Source: an uncultured Lachnospiraceae bacterium
GTDB taxonomy: Bacteria > Bacillota > Clostridia > Lachnospirales > Lachnospiraceae
Assembly (NCBI GenBank): GCA_945919795.1
Contig: CAMEJJ010000008.1
Coordinates: forward strand, 61,809-125,808
Direction of reading: 5' to 3'
Length of the DNA: 64,000 nucleotides
In this document: piece by piece, positions 28,182 to 35,461 of the stretch
Position numbering within the stretch: the stretch's first letter is position 1
How the letters are laid out: each line of letters starts with the position of its first letter
Made by a program: the position numbers and the translations under genes
The notes under the pieces: model-generated
What the model was told of the DNA's origin: nothing
Seen by the model: the letters and a program-made list of their open reading frames with translations, nothing else
The model's database searches: none

Positions 28182-30506
28182 TTAATAATAATCTCTGGAT
28201 ACCCATGCGTTGTTTTCTTTCGCATCTTTCATGGCTTCCTTCAATTCCTGTGGGAAGCCGATGGTATACAATGCATACTGTTGTGTTTCTCCGTTTTTGG
28301 GAACCACCTCTACAAAATAATCATTGTCAGCCATCATTTCAACATCGATGGCATTCCATTGCGCCCTCATCGGAAATGCATCCTCTATTACCTTCTTTGC
28401 CAGATCTGTATCCGGTTCTATGCTCAAAACACGTTGGATAACTTCTGTTGCCGTTTCCGTATTAGCATCCGATACATTTTCACGTACCACAGTATCTTCA
28501 CAATATACATTAATTTTGGTCACCTCATCCAATGGAATCTGAGTATCTTTATAAAGTCCGAATGATTTCAACAAGGAAGCGGTTCTTTCATCACTCTCAT
28601 AAACAACCATATTCGCTCCATAATATGTGTAAGAAGATGTATCCCATTGTTTGGGTTCCTCATTGGGATTTCGAAATCCGAATGTAATCATTCCAACAGG
28701 AGCTTTCGTGATTAAATCCTCATAGGTCCGGTCATTAATATCTGCTTTTGCGGCTTCCGCCAAAGCCTCTACCTCCTCCTGACTAAAGCGTTTCTGATGG
28801 TCACTCTGCGTTAAGGATTCAAAATCATAAGATGTATAGATAATCTGTTTCTCTGTATCACTGTCTTTGATCATATCCATGACATATTCTTTGTTGAACG
28901 GATTCGCAACATCTTTATAATCTGATGTCGCATAAAATGACGCATATATCTTCCTTGCATCCGTCGGCAACAAGCAATATCTTCTTTCTTTGGTTTTTCC
29001 GTTTTTTAAATAATAGGTGACATATACACTTTCGCATCGGTCTTCATCCCGGTATACCAGATTGCTGTCAATCCCAAATTCATCTCGCACAGAGCGAAGA
29101 GTATTTTCGCCAAAATAATTTTTACCGGTATATTGTTCTCTTTGCATGGCATCTTGCAATACCGTAAGAAGCACCTCTTTGGCATGCTCATCGGATATGT
29201 TCAATTTTGTCTCACCTTCATACACTTCATCCCAGACTACATTTAAGGCCGGATCATCCGGTCTCACAAAAGAAAAACCCGCTAGTTCATCGACTTTTGG
29301 CAGATAGGTATCAAAACCAAAAAGATCAAACGCATACACAAAGAATATAAAACAACTAAGTCCACACGCTAACAGCGATGCAGGAAGGCTCTTTACTGTT
29401 TTCTTCATTGCAGCATTAAAATCACCTTCGATAATTCCACCTAAAATCAAATGCATTAGAACCGCTGCCAAAATGATGCCAACCAATCCGTACATGATTG
29501 CATTATTATAATAATTACCTGCCATGGCCATTAAGACACCGACACCGAGCGAAATCGTAAATATAATGATAATCTTTAAAATAGGTATCGCTTTTGCAAA
29601 TACAATTGCCTTCCCGCCGGTCTGTGCCGCTCTTTTTTTATATAACCAATACGCAACACCGGTATAAATCGCAATCTGGAGCAGTAAGAGCACAACATAA
29701 TACAGATTGTCACTGATTAATCCAAGTCCCCAGCGATAATATCGAAACGAGAATGCTTCATTAAAAATACTGTTTCGAAATGACAAAAAACAGCTCAATC
29801 CCGCCAATACTGGAGATGTTATGTTTTTCGAAATAAAGGCAGAGGTTCCTACAACATTACAAAATGTATCCAAAAAGTTATCCTGAAACATAAAAACGGA
29901 TAACCGACATGCCGGTTCCACAAACAGTAGAAAAAGGCCACCAAAAAATGCTAGAATCATATTTCCTGTTAACAGCTGGGCTACTAACACAAGCATATAG
30001 ACAGAAAGAAATGTCAACACACAAACAAGAAAAATGATAAAGCTTGCCTTTACAAAGACAATATTGTACACCCGATATCCCAATACAATCAGATTGGATG
30101 CCAAAATACATAAGGCAAACGGCACTGCATAAATAAACAGGCTATTGAGATGAATATACAAAAAACGGCTGGATTCTTTTACCGGAACCGATTTATACAT
30201 ATCCACTTTCTGTCTTTTATTGATCCACGCAAAGCTCTGAATAGCCATAAAAATGCCCAAAACAACCGCAATAATAAAAGGCAGTACCGAATAGAAATTC
30301 GTATTTAAAATCTCATACACCAATTCATTGTAATCGTCCGCCGTTCTATCTTGCAGTTGCCAATAATCCGATGCCAGTCCGGACACGGACAGATAGGTGA
30401 AAATCGGTAATGAAAAAAGTGATAACACACTGCTAAGCGTTAAAATCCAGCTTCTTTTTTTCAAATTCCAGATGCTATACTTCCAAAATGAGTTTTTTGA
30501 TGTCAT
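28182..30506 (-). CDS. ABC-2 type permease with large C-terminal extracellular domain (DUF6449-like)
   Basis: The 774-residue product has about ten membrane segments in the first 420 residues. A hydrophilic C-terminal domain of about 350 residues follows (from EVYEGETKLNISDEHAKEV onward), rich in charged residues and probably outside the cell. It is the membrane partner of the ATPase encoded upstream, whose end it overlaps by 32 bases. The GntR (YtrA-type) regulator plus ABC arrangement suggests an exporter induced by envelope stress or peptides; the substrate is unknown. Confidence 0.8.
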   Translation of the reverse strand: MTSKNSFWKYSIWNLKKRSWILTLSSVLSLFSLPIFTYLSVSGLASDYWQLQDRTADDYNELVYEILNTNFYSVLPFIIAVVLGIFMAIQSFAWINKRQKVDMYKSVPVKESSRFLYIHLNSLFIYAVPFALCILASNLIVLGYRVYNIVFVKASFIIFLVCVLTFLSVYMLVLVAQLLTGNMILAFFGGLFLLFVEPACRLSVFMFQDNFLDTFCNVVGTSAFISKNITSPVLAGLSCFLSFRNSIFNEAFSFRYYRWGLGLISDNLYYVVLLLLQIAIYTGVAYWLYKKRAAQTGGKAIVFAKAIPILKIIIIFTISLGVGVLMAMAGNYYNNAIMYGLVGIILAAVLMHLILGGIIEGDFNAAMKKTVKSLPASLLACGLSCFIFFVYAFDLFGFDTYLPKVDELAGFSFVRPDDPALNVVWDEVYEGETKLNISDEHAKEVLLTVLQDAMQREQYTGKNYFGENTLRSVRDEFGIDSNLVYRDEDRCESVYVTYYLKNGKTKERRYCLLPTDARKIYASFYATSDYKDVANPFNKEYVMDMIKDSDTEKQIIYTSYDFESLTQSDHQKRFSQEEVEALAEAAKADINDRTYEDLITKAPVGMITFGFRNPNEEPKQWDTSSYTYYGANMVVYESDERTASLLKSFGLYKDTQIPLDEVTKINVYCEDTVVRENVSDANTETATEVIQRVLSIEPDTDLAKKVIEDAFPMRAQWNAIDVEMMADNDYFVEVVPKNGETQQYALYTIGFPQELKEAMKDAKENNAWVSRDYY

Positions 30507-31383
30507 AACCCACTACCTCCGTTTCACTGATAAAGATTTCTTCCAAAGAAAGAGGAATGATTTCGCAAAAGACAGTGTCAAGCCCGGTCAGTTTCGCTGC
30601 AACTTCTTCTCTGTCTCCGCGAACCGTAAGTGTATACATGGTTCCTCTTTGTTCTTTCTTAATCACTTTCAAAATACGCATTGCACTCTCATATGCCAGT
30701 TCATCTTTGAATACACATTGTACCTTTTGGATCTGACACTTCATCTCATCCAAATCTTTTGATAAGATGACACCGCCTTTATGTAAAAGTCCGACTGTAT
30801 CACAAATATCTTCCAGTTCCCGCAAATTGTGGGATGCAATAATCGGTGTCAAGCCTCTGCTCCCCATCTCTTTTGCCAGAAGGCTTTTTACTGCCTGCCG
30901 CATCACCGGATCCAGACCATCAAAGGTCTCATCGCAAAGAATATATTCTGTTTTGCTTGCCAGTGCCAAAATCACGGCAAGCTGTTTTTTCATTCCCTTG
31001 GAATATGTCGCTATCTTTCGCTTGGAATCCAGATTAAACTGCTCCAATAATTTGTAATACTCCGATTTATCAAAGCTTTGATACACCATGCTGTAGTACT
31101 GCTCCATATCCACGGCAGTACCGTGTGGAAAAAAATATGGTTCATCCGAAATAAAAAACATCTTTTCTTTAGCTTTCGGATTGTCATATACCGGCATATC
31201 ATCAATCAAAATCTCTCCTTCATCCGGTTTTGTCACGCCGCAAATCATTCGAAGAAGAGTGGACTTACCAGCTCCATTGGTTCCAATCAGACCAAAGACC
31301 ATGCCTTCTTTCATCTCAATATCGATATGATCTACCGCAATATAATCATCAAATTTTTTTGTAATCCCTTTGATGGATATCAT
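30475..31383 (-). CDS. ABC transporter ATP-binding protein (YtrB-like)
   Basis: This 302-residue ATPase has Walker A GLIGTNGAGKST near residue 32, a signature region that reads ATYSKGMKKQLAV (SKGMK in place of LSGGQ, common in ABC-2 exporters), and Walker B EYILCDETFDGLDP. A C-terminal extension of about 80 residues follows. The ATG at 31383 has AAGGAGG 7 bases upstream. It is the middle gene of the GntR-ATPase-permease operon. Confidence 0.9.
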   Translation of the reverse strand: MISIKGITKKFDDYIAVDHIDIEMKEGMVFGLIGTNGAGKSTLLRMICGVTKPDEGEILIDDMPVYDNPKAKEKMFFISDEPYFFPHGTAVDMEQYYSMVYQSFDKSEYYKLLEQFNLDSKRKIATYSKGMKKQLAVILALASKTEYILCDETFDGLDPVMRQAVKSLLAKEMGSRGLTPIIASHNLRELEDICDTVGLLHKGGVILSKDLDEMKCQIQKVQCVFKDELAYESAMRILKVIKKEQRGTMYTLTVRGDREEVAAKLTGLDTVFCEIIPLSLEEIFISETEVVGYDIKKLILEV

Positions 31384-31407
31384 ATTGTTACCTCCTTGCA
31401 ATACCTG

Positions 31408-31782
31408 CTATTTGGATTGTTTTTGCTTGCTTTGTATGTGTTCAATCAACACGGAAAGATCTACATCAGCATCTTTTGCTTCTTTCAAAAGCCCATCCAG
31501 CTTTTCTAAGATTTCAGCCTGCTTGATGTCTTTTAAGTTGTCATTGGCTGCAACAAAATTCCCTTTTCCTTTCACCGTATAGATAAATCCCTGCCGCTCC
31601 AACTCAGCATATGCTTTTTGAATGGTATTGGGATTAATGGAAAGCTCCATCGCCAGCGTCCTGACAGATGGCATCTTTTCTTCCGGTGTAAGCACATTGC
31701 GAACAATTAAGTTTTTGTATTTATTTACAATTTGCTCATAAATCGGGGTTGAATCCGTATAATCAATCCTAATCAAGATCAC
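31408..31782 (-). CDS. GntR-family (YtrA-type) transcriptional regulator
   Basis: This 124-residue protein has a winged helix-turn-helix (PIYEQIVNKYKNLIVRNVL, then MPSVRTLAMELSINPNTIQK and YTVKGKGNFVA). A short C-terminal helical dimerisation tail follows, as in YtrA regulators that lack a large effector domain. It is the first gene of the operon and probably represses it through the palindrome at 31848-31870. Confidence 0.92.
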   Translation of the reverse strand: MILIRIDYTDSTPIYEQIVNKYKNLIVRNVLTPEEKMPSVRTLAMELSINPNTIQKAYAELERQGFIYTVKGKGNFVAANDNLKDIKQAEILEKLDGLLKEAKDADVDLSVLIEHIQSKQKQSK

Positions 31783-31847
31783 CGCTCCTTTTCATGCATC
31801 ATCTCCATGCATCATTTTTGATTTTACTATCTATATATCCGATTTTA

Positions 31848-31870
31848 GTGTACTAGTACAGATAGTACAC
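31848..31870. promoter_or_regulatory. Palindromic operator for the GntR/YtrA regulator
   Basis: GTGTACTA and TAGTACAC are perfect inverted 8-base arms around a 7-base centre, 66 bases upstream of the regulator start. The site overlaps the expected promoter region (TATATA at 31832-31837 as possible -10). GTAC-rich palindromes suit GntR/YtrA sites. Confidence 0.65.
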
Positions 31871-31976
31871 TTATAAAATAGCACAGCCGCACATAGCTGT
31901 CAATAGTGTTGTTTTATTTTTCTTGGATGTTGGCTGAAGAGTATTCTTTTTGGGGGGGGAGTTATTGGTTACGGAC

Positions 31977-32205
31977 GTTGGCCGGAGCAATGCTTCTTGC
32001 GGATTTAGGTTTCGATGTATAAGTTCATTCTAAATATTTCGTCTTCTTTATATTAGAAATCGGACGCACCGGTGCACCCGGACATCCATGTCCGACGTGC
32101 ACCTTTCGCAGCATCCTTGCTGCGAATTGCTGAAACAGAACGAAATATTAAGATGAACTAATACATCTGCACAATAAATCCGCAAGAAGCATTGCTCCGG
32201 CCAAC
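31977..32205. repeat. Fold-back element H2
   Basis: Outer arms 31977-32042 and 32140-32205 are inverted copies. The outermost 30 bases (GTTGGCCGGAGCAATGCTTC onward) are perfect and the inner part is about 75% matched. The core (32064-32135) has nested hairpins and is the inverted counterpart of the core in H3. Apart from H2, H3 and the operator, the gene-free stretch 31783-32590 shows only a run of eight or nine G at about 31952. Confidence 0.85.
32064..32135 (-). repeat. Conserved 72-base core, copy in H2
   Basis: Read on the minus strand, it contains CGCAGCAAGGATGCTGCG and CGGACATGGATGTCCG, the second framed by GGTGCAC/GTGCACC. It matches the plus-strand core of H3 with about six differences. 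Both hairpins have a tetraloop ending in GGA. Confidence 0.85.
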
Positions 32206-32291
32206 TGAGTATACCTTTTGCCCAGAATATCATATTATGAAGCTAATGATTAAATTAAACAAAAATGCTTCACGATAATTCTCTTCCACAG

Positions 32292-32589
32292 TATTTAAAT
32301 TGAAAACTTCCAGTGCATAAACCATAAAACGCAGTTGGGTGGATATATATTTCATTTGAGTTTATTGTGAAGATGCTTTGATTTGACTTAGTATTTTTCT
32401 CATTTTCAGCAATTCGCAGCATGGATGCTGCGAAAGGTGCACATCGGACACGGATGTCCGACGTGCACCGGTGCGTTCACAAGCAACATACTATATAAAA
32501 ATACTTAGTCAAATATAAGCATCGGAACCTAAACTCGAATGAAATATATATCCACCCAACGTTCAAAAATGCTTTTTCAATTTAAATAT
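32292..32589. repeat. Fold-back element H3
   Basis: Arms 32292-32398 and 32487-32589 are inverted copies with blocks such as GTTGGGTGGATATATATTTC perfectly matched, but unrelated in sequence to the arms of H2. The right arm ends one base before the stop codon of the LCP gene, so the element forms the 3' end of that transcript. Confidence 0.85.
32404..32476 (+). repeat. Conserved core, copy in H3
   Basis: It contains CGCAGCATGGATGCTGCG and CGGACACGGATGTCCG, framed by GGTGCAC/GTGCACC and ending CGGTGCG. It has the same order as the minus-strand core of H2, so the two copies point in opposite directions. Confidence 0.85.
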
Positions 32590-32590
32590 C

Positions 32591-34069
32591 TTACTCCCCA
32601 TAGAGGGTTTCTTTCAGGAAACGCTTATTGGCCTCAAAGTCCACCTGTAAAACAGCCATACTTCGGATGGTTGCATTGGAATAGGTTCCCTCCATAGGCA
32701 CACATTGCTGTACCATGTCATAGCCTACAATTTTATATCCTCCAAGTGCAATCTTATAGCATTCGTTTTGTTTCAGATTGGTCGTTAAATTCGGGAACAA
32801 ACCATCAATCACCCCTCCGGAATTGGTCATCATCGCTCCGGGAAGTTTTTTAAATACCTCTGCCAACACTTTACGCTGGCGTTCAGTTCTTCCAAAATCT
32901 GTGCCAATGTATCGGTTACGGGTATAGGCAAGTGCCTGAGGGCCGTTCAAATGAATAACACCGCTTGCGGATGCATCCAACCAGTCATAATCCAGATTTC
33001 TTCCAAGAAGCTGGTTATATTCCATCAGATATCCGTTGATTAACTGAACCTCTTCATTGGTTACCTCAAGATCAATACCACCCACAGCATCAACCAGATT
33101 GGCAAATGCTTCAAAATTAACCAGAGCATATCGATGCACGGGAATATCAAAATTATATTCTATGGTTTCCATCAGTAGTTCCGGTCCGCCATATGCATAA
33201 GCTGCATTCAGACGGTTTCCGTCATGCCCCGGAATTTCTACATACATATCACGCAAAAATGATGTCATGGTAATCGTTTTGGTCTTATCACTAATGGAAA
33301 CCAAAATCATGGCATCCGATCTTCCGTCATCTCCGCCCAAACGGGAATCATTTCCGATCAGTAGAACATTGACAACACCGTTATCCTTGTAGGATTCCTT
33401 CGCCATGCTTTCCACTTCATTATAGGTCATTTTTTGATAAACATGATTGACGGCCATATAGATACCGCCGAAAATTAATATGAAAAAGACTGCCAAAAAT
33501 ACCAAAAATGCCTTTGCAGCTCCGTTTTTCTTTTTCTTCTTATTCTGTTTTTTACTATTTTTGTTTTTCTTTCCTGCCATCTGATTTTTTGCCTGCTTTT
33601 TGCTTTGTTTTATCTCTTTTTCTCTTTCACTCTCTCGACGGGAACGTGTCGAAGAATCTCTTCTTGTACGCTCTGTTGACTTTTGATCATGCGAACCCGT
33701 TCTCGTCCGATCTGCTGGTTTTTTGCCATATGAATCCACTCTCGTCCGATCTGCCGACTTTTTGTCATACGTATCCACTCTTGACCGATCTGCCGACTTT
33801 TTATCATATGAATCCGCTCTTGCCCGATCTGCCGGCTTTTTGTCATACGTATCTGTTCTCGTCCGATCTGTAGACAAATCAAACTTCAGATCGTCATATG
33901 CATCTTCGGAATATCCGATAATATCAAAATCAGCCTCAGAAGGCTTTTTCGGATTCGGCTTTGTTTGTATGGATTCTGTAAGTGAAAAATCCAGGTTTAG
34001 CTGTCTGTCAACAAAATCTTCCAGACCTTTTTGAATCTCTTCATTGTCAAAACGTTTTTCATCTGCCAT
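32591..34069 (-). CDS. LytR-CpsA-Psr (LCP) family cell-wall ligase
   Basis: The 492-residue protein has a long cytoplasmic, highly charged N-terminus, one membrane segment (about 184-207) and an extracellular LCP domain. LCP motifs visible are NDSRLGGDDGRSDAMILVSI, TSFLRDMYVEIP, RLNAAYAYGG, and GPQALAYTRNRYIGTDFGRT with RQRKVL. LCP enzymes attach teichoic acids or polysaccharides to peptidoglycan. The ATG at 34069 has AGGA 9 bases upstream. Unusual: residues 68-132 are five 13-residue repeats (D-R-x-R-x-D-x-Y-D-K-K-x-A), followed by a Lys/Arg-rich stretch. Confidence 0.9.
   Translation of the reverse strand: MADEKRFDNEEIQKGLEDFVDRQLNLDFSLTESIQTKPNPKKPSEADFDIIGYSEDAYDDLKFDLSTDRTRTDTYDKKPADRARADSYDKKSADRSRVDTYDKKSADRTRVDSYGKKPADRTRTGSHDQKSTERTRRDSSTRSRRESEREKEIKQSKKQAKNQMAGKKNKNSKKQNKKKKKNGAAKAFLVFLAVFFILIFGGIYMAVNHVYQKMTYNEVESMAKESYKDNGVVNVLLIGNDSRLGGDDGRSDAMILVSISDKTKTITMTSFLRDMYVEIPGHDGNRLNAAYAYGGPELLMETIEYNFDIPVHRYALVNFEAFANLVDAVGGIDLEVTNEEVQLINGYLMEYNQLLGRNLDYDWLDASASGVIHLNGPQALAYTRNRYIGTDFGRTERQRKVLAEVFKKLPGAMMTNSGGVIDGLFPNLTTNLKQNECYKIALGGYKIVGYDMVQQCVPMEGTYSNATIRSMAVLQVDFEANKRFLKETLYGE
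33674..33868 (-). repeat. 39-base tandem repeat inside the LCP gene
   Basis: Five copies of a 13-codon unit (for example DRSRVDTYDKKSA) lie in tandem in the cytoplasmic part, plus a decayed sixth. Copies differ by a few codons, so slippage-driven length variation is possible while keeping frame. Confidence 0.85.
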
Positions 34070-34116
34070 ATTTATACATCCTATCATTCAATTCTGGCAA
34101 AGCCAAAAACTCTGCC

Positions 34117-34224
34117 ATTTGGCTCATTGTTTACACACATCGCATGCAAAGCATGCTCAGTGATGGGCATTCGCCAAATAAATTCTCATGCAAGCATGAA
34201 TCTATTTGGCTCATTGTTTACACA
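34117..34224. repeat. Direct repeat pair with internal hairpins upstream of the LCP gene
   Basis: ATTTGGCTCATTGTTTACAC occurs at 34117-34136 and 34204-34223 (the next base also matches), a period of 87. Between them lie GCATGC-aaa-GCATGC inside CATC/GATG and a near-perfect palindrome CCAAATA..CATGC-aa-GCATG..TATTTGG. It ends against the terminator of the Bax-inhibitor gene. Confidence 0.8.
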
Positions 34225-34251
34225 AAAAAGGCTGTCCGTAATCAGACAGCC
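34224..34251 (-). terminator. Terminator of the Bax-inhibitor-like gene
   Basis: GGCTGTCTGATTACGGACAGCC read on the minus strand (7-bp stem, 34230-34251) followed by six T residues. It begins 10 bases after the stop codon. Confidence 0.88.
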
Positions 34252-34260
34252 TGTAAATCT

Positions 34261-35229
34261 TTATTTTCTTTTTCCAAATAAACTTAGTAGTCTCAAAAAC
34301 AGATTTATAAAATCCAGATATAGTTCAAGGGCACAATACATTGACATTGTCAAAGCATTGCTACTATCCGAGGTAGCCGCAATCCTTTTTGCCTTATTTG
34401 CATCGTAGGCTGTTAATCCGACAAAAATAAGCACTCCAACTATACTTACAATAAAGTCAAACATACTGCTTCTCAGGAATATTAAATTGACACAGGTAGC
34501 AATGATAATACCAACCAGTCCCATCAGGCAGATATTGCCGACAGATGATAAATCTCTGTCTGTCACCATTCCATAGATAGCCATAAAAGCGAACATGCCG
34601 GAGCACATTAAAAATACGGCTGCCAATGAACCACCGGTATACAAAACAAAGAATATAGAGAACAACATACCGGTCATATAGGAATATGCTGCAAACAAAA
34701 TGCCTGCCAAAATCGGTTTATTTTTTGCTATTGCAAAATCTGCTCCCCAAACAATTGCAAGCTCTGTAAGGATAAACACAATATAATTATTTCCTGTCAA
34801 AATTCTGATTGCAACTGCAGGTGATGTTGTTAATGCAGCGCCTGCTGTAATAAAGAGCGCAACCATCATAAACAGATAGGATTTTGCAATTACTTCATTG
34901 GAAATGATGGCACCCAGATTTTTGATACCTGTCATCTGAACAGGATTTCCGCTTTCAAATCCCGCACTCATATCCATGCCATATCCATTTGACGTATAAT
35001 CAAACTGACCATTTGCGCCATACTGTTGATTATATCCATTCGCACCATACTGTGGATTATATCCGTTTGCACCGTACTGTGGATTATATCCATTCGCACC
35101 ATACTGCGGATTATATCCATTTGTGCCACCCTGGTTATACTGGGTATTGTTGTATCCGTATGTACCACTTTGATTGTACTGTGATGATGTCTGATTGATA
35201 CCTTGTTCTTCGGGTCTGTAAGTATTCAT
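34261..35229 (-). CDS. Bax inhibitor-1 / YccA family membrane protein with repeat-rich N-terminus
   Basis: This 322-residue protein has a hydrophilic Tyr/Asn/Gly/Gln-rich N-terminus of about 100 residues (NGYNPQYGA repeated four times). The BI-1 domain of seven membrane segments follows, with GLTAYDANKAKRIA near the end and a final acidic/hydrophobic helix. The family forms pH-sensitive calcium leak channels in some members; the bacterial role is little known. GGGGGAATTG precedes the ATG at 35229. The N-terminal repeats are of similar composition to those of the protein at 25764-26429. Confidence 0.88.
   Translation of the reverse strand: MNTYRPEEQGINQTSSQYNQSGTYGYNNTQYNQGGTNGYNPQYGANGYNPQYGANGYNPQYGANGYNQQYGANGQFDYTSNGYGMDMSAGFESGNPVQMTGIKNLGAIISNEVIAKSYLFMMVALFITAGAALTTSPAVAIRILTGNNYIVFILTELAIVWGADFAIAKNKPILAGILFAAYSYMTGMLFSIFFVLYTGGSLAAVFLMCSGMFAFMAIYGMVTDRDLSSVGNICLMGLVGIIIATCVNLIFLRSSMFDFIVSIVGVLIFVGLTAYDANKAKRIAATSDSSNALTMSMYCALELYLDFINLFLRLLSLFGKRK
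35008..35121 (-). repeat. 27-base tandem repeat coding NGYNPQYGA
   Basis: Four nearly identical copies of a 9-codon unit lie in the N-terminal tail of the Bax-inhibitor-like protein. Confidence 0.85.
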
Positions 35230-35461
35230 AATCAATTCCCCCTTTTTTCTATCGATAAAGTAACACATATATTTTCATTTTGCAAGTCAATGGCATTGAT
35301 TTAATAATTTCTTAATTTCTTTTCATTTCTCAGTTTCCAACCCTTTGTGCCACCTTATCTTTCCGATATATATAACCTTTCTTATTCGAAATTGTATATT
35401 TTCTCTCTGTATATGCAATTTTCTCTCTTTCCTTAATTATACATTCTCTTTTGTTTTTCTT

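Noticed and set aside
31952..31960. Run of eight to nine G considered as a phase-variation tract
   Set aside because: It lies in a gene-free region far from any start codon or promoter spacing it could alter.
33508..34034. Long plus-strand frames opposite the LCP gene repeats
   Set aside because: Again a by-product of the 39-base repeat; the minus-strand frame has the clear LCP protein and a good start.
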